Positions 25,728 to 33,991 of a DNA stretch of 64,000 bases are shown here, piece by piece. The notes under the pieces were generated by a model. That model was not told where the DNA came from, did not search any database, and was given only the letters and a program-made list of their open reading frames with translations. The translations under genes and the position numbers were made by a program. The stretch is from FEN-1297 sp963710735. GTDB lineage: Bacteria; Bacteroidota; Ignavibacteria; Ignavibacteriales; Ignavibacteriaceae. The stretch's first letter is position 1; each line of letters opens with the position of its first letter. Location: contig CAVQBN010000005.1 of the NCBI GenBank assembly GCA_963710735.1, positions 230,704-294,703 of the forward strand. Direction: 5' to 3'.

Positions 25728-26664
25728 ATGAATGCATTAGAGGTTCACAATCTTGTCAAAACATTTCGGCAGTGTACGTGCGGTGGATAATGTTTCCTTT
25801 TCAGTTCCTGAAGGATCTGTATTTGGACTTATAGGAAGAAATGGCGCCGGTAAAACAACTACAATTAGAATGATGATGAATATTTATCTTCCAGACAGCG
25901 GAGAAGTTGTTTTACAAGGGACAAAAATCGGGCAAGAGTTTAGAAACAAAGTCGGCTATCTTCCCGAAGAGCGAGGGCTATATAAGAAAATGAAAGTGCT
26001 TGAAACACTTTTGTACTTTGCAGAATTAAAAGGTAAAACCGGCAAAGATGTTGAAAAGAAAGCATCTTATTACCTTGAAAGATTTCAGTTAAGCGACAGG
26101 AAAAACTCCAAGCTTGAAGATCTCTCAAAAGGCAACCAACAAAAAATTCAATTTATAACAACAATTTTACATGATCCGGAATTCATCATACTGGATGAAC
26201 CTTTTTCCGGTTTAGACCCTATAAACATTGATCTCCTGAGAGAAATAATTCTCGAGCTTAAACAAAAAGGACGCGTAATAATTTTTTCAACTCACTTAAT
26301 GGATTTTGCGGAAAAGATGTGTGACCACATTGTCATGATTGATAAGGGAAAAATTATTTTGGACGGCGCTTTAAAAGACATAAAAATTAAACATGCTCAA
26401 AAAAATGTAAGCTTAAATTATGAAGGAGATATTTCGTTTTTAAAGAACAACCCAATGGTGGATCATATAGAAGATTTTGGAAACACTACGGGAATAAAAA
26501 TTAAAGATGCCTCACAAATTCAAGAGTTATTGAGGTTGTTGGTTGAGAACAATATAACAGTTAAGAAATTCAGTGCAAACGAAATCTCTCTGCAGGAAAT
26601 CTTTGTAGAATTAGCCGGAGGAAACGGTAATAGCAATAAAAGTGCGGAGGCAAGTTATGTTTAA
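25728..26664 (+). CDS. ABC transporter ATP-binding protein, with a one-base insertion near the start
   Basis: From ATG 25728 (AAGG seven bases upstream) the sequence reads MNALEVHNLVKTF, then jumps one frame at CATTTCGGC (25762-25770) to GSVRAVDNVSFSV. Removing the extra C restores an intact 311-residue ATPase. Without repair the frame can only begin at TTG 25753. Walker A is GRNGAGKTT, the signature is LSKGNQQKIQF, Walker B is FIILDEPFSGLDP, and the H-loop is STHLMDFAE. A C-terminal domain typical of ABC-2/NatA-type ATPases follows. It energises the permease encoded next, whose ATG overlaps by eight bases. The pair resembles NatAB sodium or drug exporters; the substrate is unknown. Confidence 0.9.
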
Positions 26665-27925
26665 TAATAGAGTAATTGCCGTAATCAAACGAGAATTAAG
26701 AGAAAAGTTATTCAGCAAGACTTTTATTTTAATGACGCTTTTAATTCCAATCTTATTATTCGGAATATTAGCATTTCAAACTTTCTTATATACTTCCGGA
26801 GGAAATGAAAAGGCTAATTTGGAAATAGTCTCTCAATCTCCAGAAATCACCACAGCATTGCAGAATTCCTTTTCACAATCCAGGTTAATGATAAATGGGA
26901 AAATTAGAGTAACCTGCTTAACTCAATCTAAAAATGAATTTCTTAATTCACTAACCACTTCTAAAAAGAATATATTAAATGATAAGTTAACAGGTATAAT
27001 TTTTATTCCCGATTCAGCACTTCAAAATAAACAGCTGGAATACTATTCTAAAAACCCAAACAATAATTCATTATTTTCAAAATTAAAAGACCCGATAAAT
27101 AAGGCTTTAATTGATTTGCATTTTTCAGGCAAAAATCTTACTGAATCAGAAATAAATTTTGCAAGGGCTGGGGTTGACTTTAACGGTTTTAGAGTATCAA
27201 AAGATGAAAAAATAAAGGAAGAGGGTGCTGGGAATTCTATTGTATCATTTTTACTTACTTTTCTATTGTATTTCAGTCTTATTTTTATGGGAACTATGAT
27301 GATGCGCTCCGTTGTACAGGAAAAAAATAACCGCATTGTAGAAGTTTTACTCTCATCTGTTAACAGCAATGAACTTATGATTGGGAAAATTTTAGGTACT
27401 GGAATTACCGGGCTGCTGCAGATGGCCATCTGGATGATTCCTCTTTTTGTTGTAATTTCATCCAGCTACTTTATGCTGCCGAAAGAATATATGCCTGATA
27501 TGAATTCAGGTGAAATATTTTATTTCTTGTTTAATTTCTTCGTAGGCTTAATTACTTTCCTTGGATTATTTGCAACTGTAGGGGCAATTTTCGATAATGA
27601 TCAAGATGCTCAGTCAGGAATCTGGCCTATAATGTTATTGATAATGATACCCTTTTTTATTGCAATATCAATGGTATCAAATCCTGAAAGCCAACTTGCT
27701 AAAATCGCATCTATGTTTCCTTTTGCATCTATCATTGTTATGCCTGCCAGACTGGTTTTAGTTGAAATACCTACATGGCAGTTCGTTTTATCAATTATTG
27801 TTTCATTAGGGACTATGATCACAATATTTCCAATTGCCGGTAAAATATATCGTGTGGGTGTTTTAAGAACCGGTAAAAAGCCGCAATGGTCAGAAGTAAT
27901 AAAATGGCTTAAGTATAAATATTAA
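26657..27925 (+). CDS. ABC-2 type transporter permease (NatB-like)
   Basis: A 422-residue permease. The ATG at 26657 follows GGAGG by six bases and overlaps the ATPase stop; a GTG at 26642 is also in frame but less likely. The first helix (LMTLLIPILLFGILAFQTFL) is followed by a large extracytoplasmic domain (about 45-190) and then five or six helices (for example FLLTFLLYFSLIFMGTMM, FYFLFNFFVGLITFLGLF, LLIMIPFFIAISMV). The motif RSVVQEKNNRIVEVLLSS and a following GKILG are typical of ABC-2/NatB permeases. It forms the exporter with the upstream ATPase and is followed by a strong terminator. Confidence 0.88.
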   Translation: MFNNRVIAVIKRELREKLFSKTFILMTLLIPILLFGILAFQTFLYTSGGNEKANLEIVSQSPEITTALQNSFSQSRLMINGKIRVTCLTQSKNEFLNSLTTSKKNILNDKLTGIIFIPDSALQNKQLEYYSKNPNNNSLFSKLKDPINKALIDLHFSGKNLTESEINFARAGVDFNGFRVSKDEKIKEEGAGNSIVSFLLTFLLYFSLIFMGTMMMRSVVQEKNNRIVEVLLSSVNSNELMIGKILGTGITGLLQMAIWMIPLFVVISSSYFMLPKEYMPDMNSGEIFYFLFNFFVGLITFLGLFATVGAIFDNDQDAQSGIWPIMLLIMIPFFIAISMVSNPESQLAKIASMFPFASIIVMPARLVLVEIPTWQFVLSIIVSLGTMITIFPIAGKIYRVGVLRTGKKPQWSEVIKWLKYKY

Positions 27926-27981
27926 CAAAATATGTTTTGCTAAATGTCTAATTGTTCTAATTTATAATTAATTCTTGCCAA

Positions 27982-28018
27982 AATTGATGCACCTTATTTC
28001 TGGTGCATCAATTTTTCT
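27982..28018 (+). terminator. Terminator of the ABC transporter operon
   Basis: AATTGATGCACC (27982-27993) pairs perfectly with GGTGCATCAATT (28002-28013) around an 8-base loop, followed by a T-tract. It lies 57 bases after the permease stop. Confidence 0.85.
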
Positions 28019-28532
28019 AATTTTTCAAACATTTTCTTATCAGTTCTTTTTAATTATAAATTCATTTTAGTTACGTAGAAATGAATTTTGATGTCCTATA
28101 TTGTCATTCCCACGAAAGTGGGAATCTATTTCCTGCTTAATGAAATAATTTATAAGAATATTATTAATCTAAAATACTTTGACGTTAAATTTTTCATAGT
28201 CAAAGCAAATCAGCAGATTGACATCCAATTTCGGCAGAATCTTCCGGTCAGTTAAAACAAATCACAAAATAAAATCTTAATAATAATTTAATTGCTTTTA
28301 GCAATCTTCTTTATTAGGTTAAAACTACTAATTCTTCAATAAAGTGATTTTTGCTTAGCAGTAATTACTCTTACAAATTAACAGAACTTCCCGTCGTTTA
28401 CTCACGTTCTTGTGTATTTTAATTCGATACGATTTGGTAACTAAGCTTAGATAATGTGAGAAATAATATTTTCGCAGTAGGATATTTAACTACAAATGAT
28501 ACGATAATTAAAAAATATATAAGGAGAATGTT
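28019..28532. other. Intergenic region with a REP-like hairpin
   Basis: About 500 bases without a gene between the exporter and the response regulator. Apart from the palindrome at 28102-28126, nothing recognisable is present. A GGAG ribosome site immediately precedes the response regulator. Confidence 0.45.
28102..28126 (-). repeat. REP-like palindrome GATTCC...GGAATGACA
   Basis: On the minus strand GATTCCCAC-TTTC-GTGGGAATGACA contains a perfect 8-bp stem with a four-base loop. The same layout (GATTCC, a short stem with a TTT-containing loop, GGAATGACA) is found at 46118-46141 on the plus strand, so these are two members of one dispersed palindrome family. Confidence 0.6.
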
Positions 28533-28967
28533 ATGAAAGAAGGCAAAGCAAAAATTCTTATTGCTGAAGATGAGCTTCTCGTAGCCTCGGATATCAAACA
28601 AAAACTTGAAGAAATAGGCTATGATGTCACTTCACTTGTCAGTACCGCATTAGAAGCTATTACGAGAGCTGAAACCGACAGGCCGGATTTAATATTGATG
28701 GACGTTCAACTCAGCGGGTCTTTGACAGGAATTGAAGCTGCTAATATAATATCGTATAAAAACAATCTGCCGATAATATTTTTAACTACTCCAGTGAATG
28801 AGCATCTAATTTCCGAAGTGAAAACGAGAATTAATCATGAACATTTATTGAAACCTCTTGCGGAACCTCAACTTAGTTTAACAATTGAAAAAGCCTTAAT
28901 GAATTTTCGTACACAAACTGAATTAGCAAATAATAAATCGGCACAGCCAACTTCATACTCATATTGA
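28533..28967 (+). CDS. Single-domain response regulator
   Basis: A 144-residue protein that is only a receiver domain plus a short tail. The acidic pocket is in LIAEDELL, the phosphoacceptor is Asp57 (LILMDVQLSG), the switch Thr is in IFLTTP, and the invariant Lys is in LLKPLAE. The LSGSLTGIEAA loop is characteristic of receivers found near PAS-type sensor kinases. No output domain follows; the C-terminus (NKSAQPTSYSY) is low-complexity. It probably relays phosphate to another protein. No kinase is adjacent; the nearest hybrid kinase lies 11 kb away. Confidence 0.93.
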   Translation: MKEGKAKILIAEDELLVASDIKQKLEEIGYDVTSLVSTALEAITRAETDRPDLILMDVQLSGSLTGIEAANIISYKNNLPIIFLTTPVNEHLISEVKTRINHEHLLKPLAEPQLSLTIEKALMNFRTQTELANNKSAQPTSYSY

Positions 28968-29025
28968 TTTATTTTTTATTTATAATCAATAATTAACTGA
29001 GATTTTAATTGAAGTTAAAAATTTT

Positions 29026-30294
29026 CTATACATTAATTCCTTTAGCAGCTGATGCAATTGCCGCGATATCTTCAAAAGGGACATGGTTCTTCCGGCCGCA
29101 TTTCGGACAAACTATTTCCGGTTGTTTATAATCAGGCGGAACTTTCATTTTTAACCCGCACGCACATGTTATAAAAGCATATTTATTCACAGTCATCATA
29201 ATATCACCCAATGACCTTTTTGCTTTTACTTTATCTATACCAGGTTGTTCAGCAGACGGCTGTTTAATTTGAATATTAGAATTATCCTTTAGACCTGATG
29301 GAGGTATAATTCTGGAACCTTTCCCTTTTACTAAACTAAAAGCTTCCTGATAATTTAAATAATTTGCACCGCCGGACATACTCCTTAAAATTTTTATTCT
29401 TTCAGATGTACGAGGATGAGTACTAGTTAAATCGGCCAGTTTCATTCCCTTTTTCTTCAAGGGATTTACAATATACATTGGGGCTGTTACTTTATTAGCA
29501 ACTTTCAGATCTAAATCCGAAGATGAAATTTTTTCAAGAGCTGAAGCTAATCCTTCCGGATATCTAGTTAGCCTCGCTCCATTAGCATCTGCTAAATATT
29601 CCCGCTTTCTAGAAATAGCAAAATATAAAAGCTGCGCCAGGATCGGAGCAAGAATTGCAAATATTATGGCAATTACCATTATAATCATTTGTCCCTGGCC
29701 GCTGCTATTAGAAGATGAACTAGATTTATAACGGCCGGAAGTGCCCGAAGAGAACCACAATCCTCTTAAAAAAACTTCCGAGATTAAAACAATACTACCA
29801 AGCATAATACCTGCAAATGTCATCAACAGTATATCTCGATTAACTATATGCGACATTTCATGGGCTATTACTCCCTGAAGCTCATCTCTATTTAACCTGG
29901 ATAATAAACCAGCAGTAACAGTTATAGCACTATTTTCGGGCTTTATTCCTGTTGCAAAGGCATTAGGTGCCGCTTCATTTATAATATATACTTTCGGCAT
30001 TTTGGGTAAATTGGCTGCAATTTGCATTTCTTCGACTACATTAAACAACTGCTGGTGAACTTCGGGAGTAACTTCCTGAGCTTTACTGATAGATAGCAGA
30101 ATTGAACTCCCGGAAAAATAGCTTATCAATGACAAAACAAACCAGATAAAAAGGGCTATTATTATTCCGAAGAAACCGCCGCCGTTGGGGATAAAGTAAC
30201 TTCCTACTAAAAATCCTAACAGAACCAGGGCAATTCCCATAGTAACAAAAAGGATCATCGATTTTCGTCTATTGGCCTGAATTAATTCCCACAT
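29026..30294 (-). CDS. HtpX-like M48 membrane metallopeptidase with C-terminal zinc ribbon
   Basis: A 422-residue protein with two N-terminal membrane helices (about 14-35, 40-62), the zinc site HEMSH (145-149) after GVIA, further hydrophobic helices (about 155-175 and 203-225), and the third ligand region REYLADANGARLT. These define the HtpX/M48B family that degrades misfolded membrane proteins. An unusual extra is the C-terminal extension (about 310-422) with a linker and a CACGLKM...CPKCGRKNHVP zinc ribbon. The gene is last in an operon with lemA and a zf-TFIIB protein, a partnership seen in many bacteria. Confidence 0.9.
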   Translation of the reverse strand: MWELIQANRRKSMILFVTMGIALVLLGFLVGSYFIPNGGGFFGIIIALFIWFVLSLISYFSGSSILLSISKAQEVTPEVHQQLFNVVEEMQIAANLPKMPKVYIINEAAPNAFATGIKPENSAITVTAGLLSRLNRDELQGVIAHEMSHIVNRDILLMTFAGIMLGSIVLISEVFLRGLWFSSGTSGRYKSSSSSNSSGQGQMIIMVIAIIFAILAPILAQLLYFAISRKREYLADANGARLTRYPEGLASALEKISSSDLDLKVANKVTAPMYIVNPLKKKGMKLADLTSTHPRTSERIKILRSMSGGANYLNYQEAFSLVKGKGSRIIPPSGLKDNSNIQIKQPSAEQPGIDKVKAKRSLGDIMMTVNKYAFITCACGLKMKVPPDYKQPEIVCPKCGRKNHVPFEDIAAIASAAKGINV

Positions 30295-30335
30295 AATATT
30301 CTCTATAAAATTTTACACAATCAATTTATATCTTT

Positions 30336-30893
30336 TTATTGAAAACTAACTTTTGGCACTTCCCTATCCGCTTTATCTTCAACCTGGAAGAATTGTTCTT
30401 GTGTAAAATTAAACATACCAGCTAAAATATTTGAAGGGAACATTTGAATTTTATTGTTATAGAAAAGTACTTGATCGTTATAACTTTGACGGGAAAATGA
30501 TATTTTGTTTTCCGTTGAAGTTAGTTCCTCTTGAAGAGCTAAAAAGTTTTGGTTTGCTTTTAAGTCGGGATAATTTTCGACAACCAGGAAAAATTTACTC
30601 ATTGCTCCGCTTAACTCGCCTTCAGCTTTAGCTTTATCAGCAACGCCTGTTGCATTCATTGCCTGACTTCTGGCATTTGTTATATTTTGTAGTGTCTCAC
30701 GTTCATGTGTCATATAACCTTTTACTGTTTCAATTAAATTAGGTATAAGGTCATGTCTTCTTTTAAGCTGAACATCTATTTGAGACCATGCATTCTTAAC
30801 CTGATTTCTCAGTTTAATAAGTGAGTTGTACATGGAAACAATCATGAGCACAGCAAATACAATTAAAATAATGACTACTATTAAGAAACCCAT
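30336..30893 (-). CDS. lemA: LemA family protein
   Basis: A 185-residue protein with one N-terminal membrane helix (FLIVVIILIVFAVLMIVSMY) and the LemA helical bundle: LRNQVKNAWSQIDVQLKRR, HDLIPNLIETVKGYM, YPDLKANQNFLALQEELTST, ENKISFSRQSYND. The C-terminal FNFTQEQFFQVED is conserved. LemA proteins are membrane-anchored helical bundles of uncertain function, often encoded beside HtpX peptidases, as here with a 42-base gap. The upstream zf-TFIIB gene ends one base before this start. Confidence 0.95.
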   Translation of the reverse strand: MGFLIVVIILIVFAVLMIVSMYNSLIKLRNQVKNAWSQIDVQLKRRHDLIPNLIETVKGYMTHERETLQNITNARSQAMNATGVADKAKAEGELSGAMSKFFLVVENYPDLKANQNFLALQEELTSTENKISFSRQSYNDQVLFYNNKIQMFPSNILAGMFNFTQEQFFQVEDKADREVPKVSFQ

Positions 30894-30894
30894 A

Positions 30895-31305
30895 TTACGC
30901 TCCGGTTTTATTTATGTTTAATTTATGTCCGAACATTTCTTTTATTAAAGTTAAAACTTTATTATGCTTGTCAAAGCTTCCTAATTCTAAAAGACTTTCA
31001 AGCTCGCCTCTGTCAAACCATAGTCCATGGTGATTTTTACATTGATCTATTAATACACTTTTATCATCGCCGCATAAAACCTTATCCATTTTTTTCCGGC
31101 ATATCGGGCATTTCAAAGGCTTTTCTGAATTTGAGTTATCAACAGTAAATGTAGATAATAAGTGGTGTTTCGCTTCGGAATCTTCCAAGAGGATTTCCAA
31201 CTCATCACCATCGAGCCAAATACCTTCGCATTGAGTACAATGGTCGATTTCAACATTGTTTAATTCTAAAATTACAAGCGGATGTTTACAGACAGGGCAA
31301 TCCAT
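30895..31305 (-). CDS. Double zf-TFIIB-like zinc ribbon protein
   Basis: A 136-residue protein made of two zinc-ribbon repeats of the zf-TFIIB type: CPVCKHPL...CTQCEGIWLDGDELEILL (about 3-41) and CPICRKKMDKVL...CKNHHGLWFDRGELESLL (about 65-107). The CxxxxGxWxDxxELE core is typical. Such small proteins are usually of unknown function; the spacing of one base before lemA and the operon with htpX suggest a role in the same membrane-stress or proteolysis process. It could bind metal or nucleic acid. Confidence 0.9.
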   Translation of the reverse strand: MDCPVCKHPLVILELNNVEIDHCTQCEGIWLDGDELEILLEDSEAKHHLLSTFTVDNSNSEKPLKCPICRKKMDKVLCGDDKSVLIDQCKNHHGLWFDRGELESLLELGSFDKHNKVLTLIKEMFGHKLNINKTGA

Positions 31306-31770
31306 TTTAAATCCAAATTATGTTAATACAAACTAATAAAATTTAATAGAAAAAATAAACTTTTTTCACCAGATTAAGTGTTTACTGAACACAATCACTT
31401 ATTTATATACCATTTTAGACGAGTAATCTTGTACCATTGTTCAAAATATAATTTTTCCTATGGTTAAATAATGCAAACCGTTTTAACAAAACAAATTTGA
31501 TTAAAATAATCTAAGCAAATGTTTTTTAGTGATGGGAAAAACAAATAATTTTATATCTCACTATTATTTTAAAATAAGGTTACTTAATTTAACTTCGTCT
31601 TTTTTGGAAAAATCATTTATGAGTGATAAAATCTAACAGATCAAAAGATAATTACCTATCAAAAGATCAATTGGAATAATTAATTCTGATTCTAAATGTA
31701 ATTAAGACTTTCATTAAAACTGAGACTTAACTAATGGTACTCCCAATATTCATAATTAATAAGAGTTAAA
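31306..31770. other. Divergent intergenic region
   Basis: About 465 bases of A+T-rich DNA between the minus-strand zf-TFIIB operon and the plus-strand metallopeptidase. It must contain both promoters. No hairpin with a T-tract and no coding frame stand out. Confidence 0.4.
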
Positions 31771-33753
31771 ATGAAAAAAATATTTATACTCATTTTAGGT
31801 ATATTTTTTATATGCCAATTTTTCTCAATTTCTTTAGCCCAGAAGGAAAATGGTTATAATCCCCAAAAAGTTTTTGATCCTATGTTTGACAGTCAGCCTG
31901 GCAATTATTATCGTAGCGGAAGCGGGCAGCCGGGGCCGGGTTATTGGCAGAATAAATCCGATTATAAAATCTCAGTCAGATTAGATGAAAATAATGATGA
32001 AATATCCGGAGAAGATCAGATCACTTACACAAATAACAGCCCGGATAATTTATCTTATGTCTGGCTTCAACTGGATCAAAATCGGTTTAATGACAGTTCT
32101 AGAAGCGCACTGACTTCCCAACCGTCTTTTGAAAAAAATAAATTTAATGGCGGATACAATATTAAATCTGTCAAACTTAATTTTCATGGGAAGCTGTTGA
32201 ATGCGGATTATTTAATTACAGATACTCGAATGCAGATTAAATTACCCGGCTATTTAAAACCTAAAGGTGACATATTAAAAATCATAATCGAATACTCATT
32301 TAAAGTAGCCCCTAAAAATTTAGGCCGATCAGGTTTTATGGAAACAAAAAACGGAAAAATATTTGATATTGCCCAATGGTATCCGCGTATGGCTGTATAT
32401 GATGATTTAATCGGCTGGAATAATTTACCATTCCTAGGTGCTGGCGAATTTTATTTAGACTATGGAAATTTTGATTACTCAATAAATGTCCCCTGGGATA
32501 TGATTGTTGTTGGTTCAGGTGAATTATTAAATCCTAAACAAGTTTTAACTTCTCATGAAATCAGTCAGCTTAAAAAAGCAAGACAAAGCGACAAAACAGT
32601 TCTTATTCGTGATGAAGCTGAAATTAATAATCCTTCTTCACGTCCGGTCCATTCAGGAAGATTGACCTGGCATTTTAGAATGGAAAATGCAAGGGATGTT
32701 TCCTGGTCTGCATCAAAAGCATTTATCTGGGATGCCGCAAGAATAAATCTTCCTGATGGCAAAAAATCATTGGCAATGTCGGTTTATCCTGTTGAAAGCC
32801 AGGGTGATTCTGCATGGGGAAGATCAACAGAATATTTAAAAAGAAGTGTAGAAATATTTTCAAAACATTGGTTTGTATATCCTTATCCTAATGCCATAAA
32901 TGTTGGCGGTCCTGTTGGAGGAATGGAATATCCGGGAATAGTTTTCTGCAGCTGGAGAGCGAAACGAAAAGTCTTATGGATGGTTACCAACCATGAAATC
33001 GGACACACATGGTTCCCAATGATTGTCGGCTCGGATGAAAGAGAAAATGCCTGGATGGACGAAGGTTTTAATACATTTATTGATGTTTACAGTTATAAAT
33101 ACTTTAACAACGGAGAATATTTTCCAAAGAGGGATGGTGAGTATGCACCAAAAGGCGGAAACCCCGCAAGAGAAATTGTTCCGTTTCTTCTAAGCAAAGA
33201 TTCTCAGCCTATTATGTCTTATGCTGATGCTATAAAAGGACAATTTGTTCATACTCTGGAATATTACAAAACAGCTCTCGGCTTAGTAATGTTAAGGGAA
33301 GATATTCTTGGACATAAACGATTCGATTATGCTTTCAGAACTTATATAAAAAGATGGGCATTTAAACATCCTTCCCCAATAGATTTTTTCAGAACTATGA
33401 ATGACGCATCCGGAGAAAATTTAAATTGGTTCTGGAAGGAATGGTTTGTGAAAACGTGGACACTTGACCAAGCTGTAAAATCAGTTAAGTATATTGATAA
33501 TGATCCAGCTAAAGGTTCTTTAATAACAATTGAAAATAATGATAAGATGGTAATGCCGGTAACAGTTGCTGTAAAAGAATCCAACGGTAAAAAAGGCATG
33601 GTAAAATTGCCGGTTGAAATTTGGGAACGTTCTGGTGAGTTTACGTTTAAGTATAATTCAACAAGCTTGATTGACTCAGTAATCGTTGACCCGAATCAGC
33701 AGCTTCCTGATGTCAATGAAAAGAATAATACCTGGACTTCAGGCACAAATTGA
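31771..33753 (+). CDS. Secreted M1 family metallopeptidase, paralogue 1
   Basis: A 660-residue protein with a signal peptide (MKKIFILILGIFFICQFFSI). The M1 N-terminal beta domain is followed by the catalytic domain with GGMEYPG (replacing the GAMEN exopeptidase motif), HEIGH at 408-412, and Glu431 in WMDEGFNTF, the third zinc ligand, giving HExxH-x18-E. It has no type IX sorting domain. The family includes aminopeptidases; the substrate of this group is unknown. The next gene is a close paralogue in the same direction, so this is a tandem duplication. Confidence 0.92.
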   Translation: MKKIFILILGIFFICQFFSISLAQKENGYNPQKVFDPMFDSQPGNYYRSGSGQPGPGYWQNKSDYKISVRLDENNDEISGEDQITYTNNSPDNLSYVWLQLDQNRFNDSSRSALTSQPSFEKNKFNGGYNIKSVKLNFHGKLLNADYLITDTRMQIKLPGYLKPKGDILKIIIEYSFKVAPKNLGRSGFMETKNGKIFDIAQWYPRMAVYDDLIGWNNLPFLGAGEFYLDYGNFDYSINVPWDMIVVGSGELLNPKQVLTSHEISQLKKARQSDKTVLIRDEAEINNPSSRPVHSGRLTWHFRMENARDVSWSASKAFIWDAARINLPDGKKSLAMSVYPVESQGDSAWGRSTEYLKRSVEIFSKHWFVYPYPNAINVGGPVGGMEYPGIVFCSWRAKRKVLWMVTNHEIGHTWFPMIVGSDERENAWMDEGFNTFIDVYSYKYFNNGEYFPKRDGEYAPKGGNPAREIVPFLLSKDSQPIMSYADAIKGQFVHTLEYYKTALGLVMLREDILGHKRFDYAFRTYIKRWAFKHPSPIDFFRTMNDASGENLNWFWKEWFVKTWTLDQAVKSVKYIDNDPAKGSLITIENNDKMVMPVTVAVKESNGKKGMVKLPVEIWERSGEFTFKYNSTSLIDSVIVDPNQQLPDVNEKNNTWTSGTN

Positions 33754-33863
33754 CTGAATAAATAATAATACAAGTATAATTTCTTTGCCGTTATTTCAAT
33801 TTAATGTGACCAGAAACGCTCTAAGTTAATTTGTCATTATTTATTTTAGGTCTAATTGTAATA

Positions 33864-33893
33864 GATGCGCAATATTTATTGTTGTGCATCTTT
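33864..33893 (+). terminator. Hairpin between the two M1 peptidase genes
   Basis: GATGCGCAA (33864-33872) pairs with TTGTGCATC (33882-33890), one G-T pair, followed by TTTG. It is about 110 bases after the first peptidase stop. A weak terminator is likely. Confidence 0.5.
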
Positions 33894-33991
33894 GTCCTTC
33901 AATAAATTATTTCCTTTTAAATTAAAAATGCTCTTTAGACATTTCATTTCTAAAAAACTAATTTATTCAAAATTCCATTCGGTGCAGCGTA

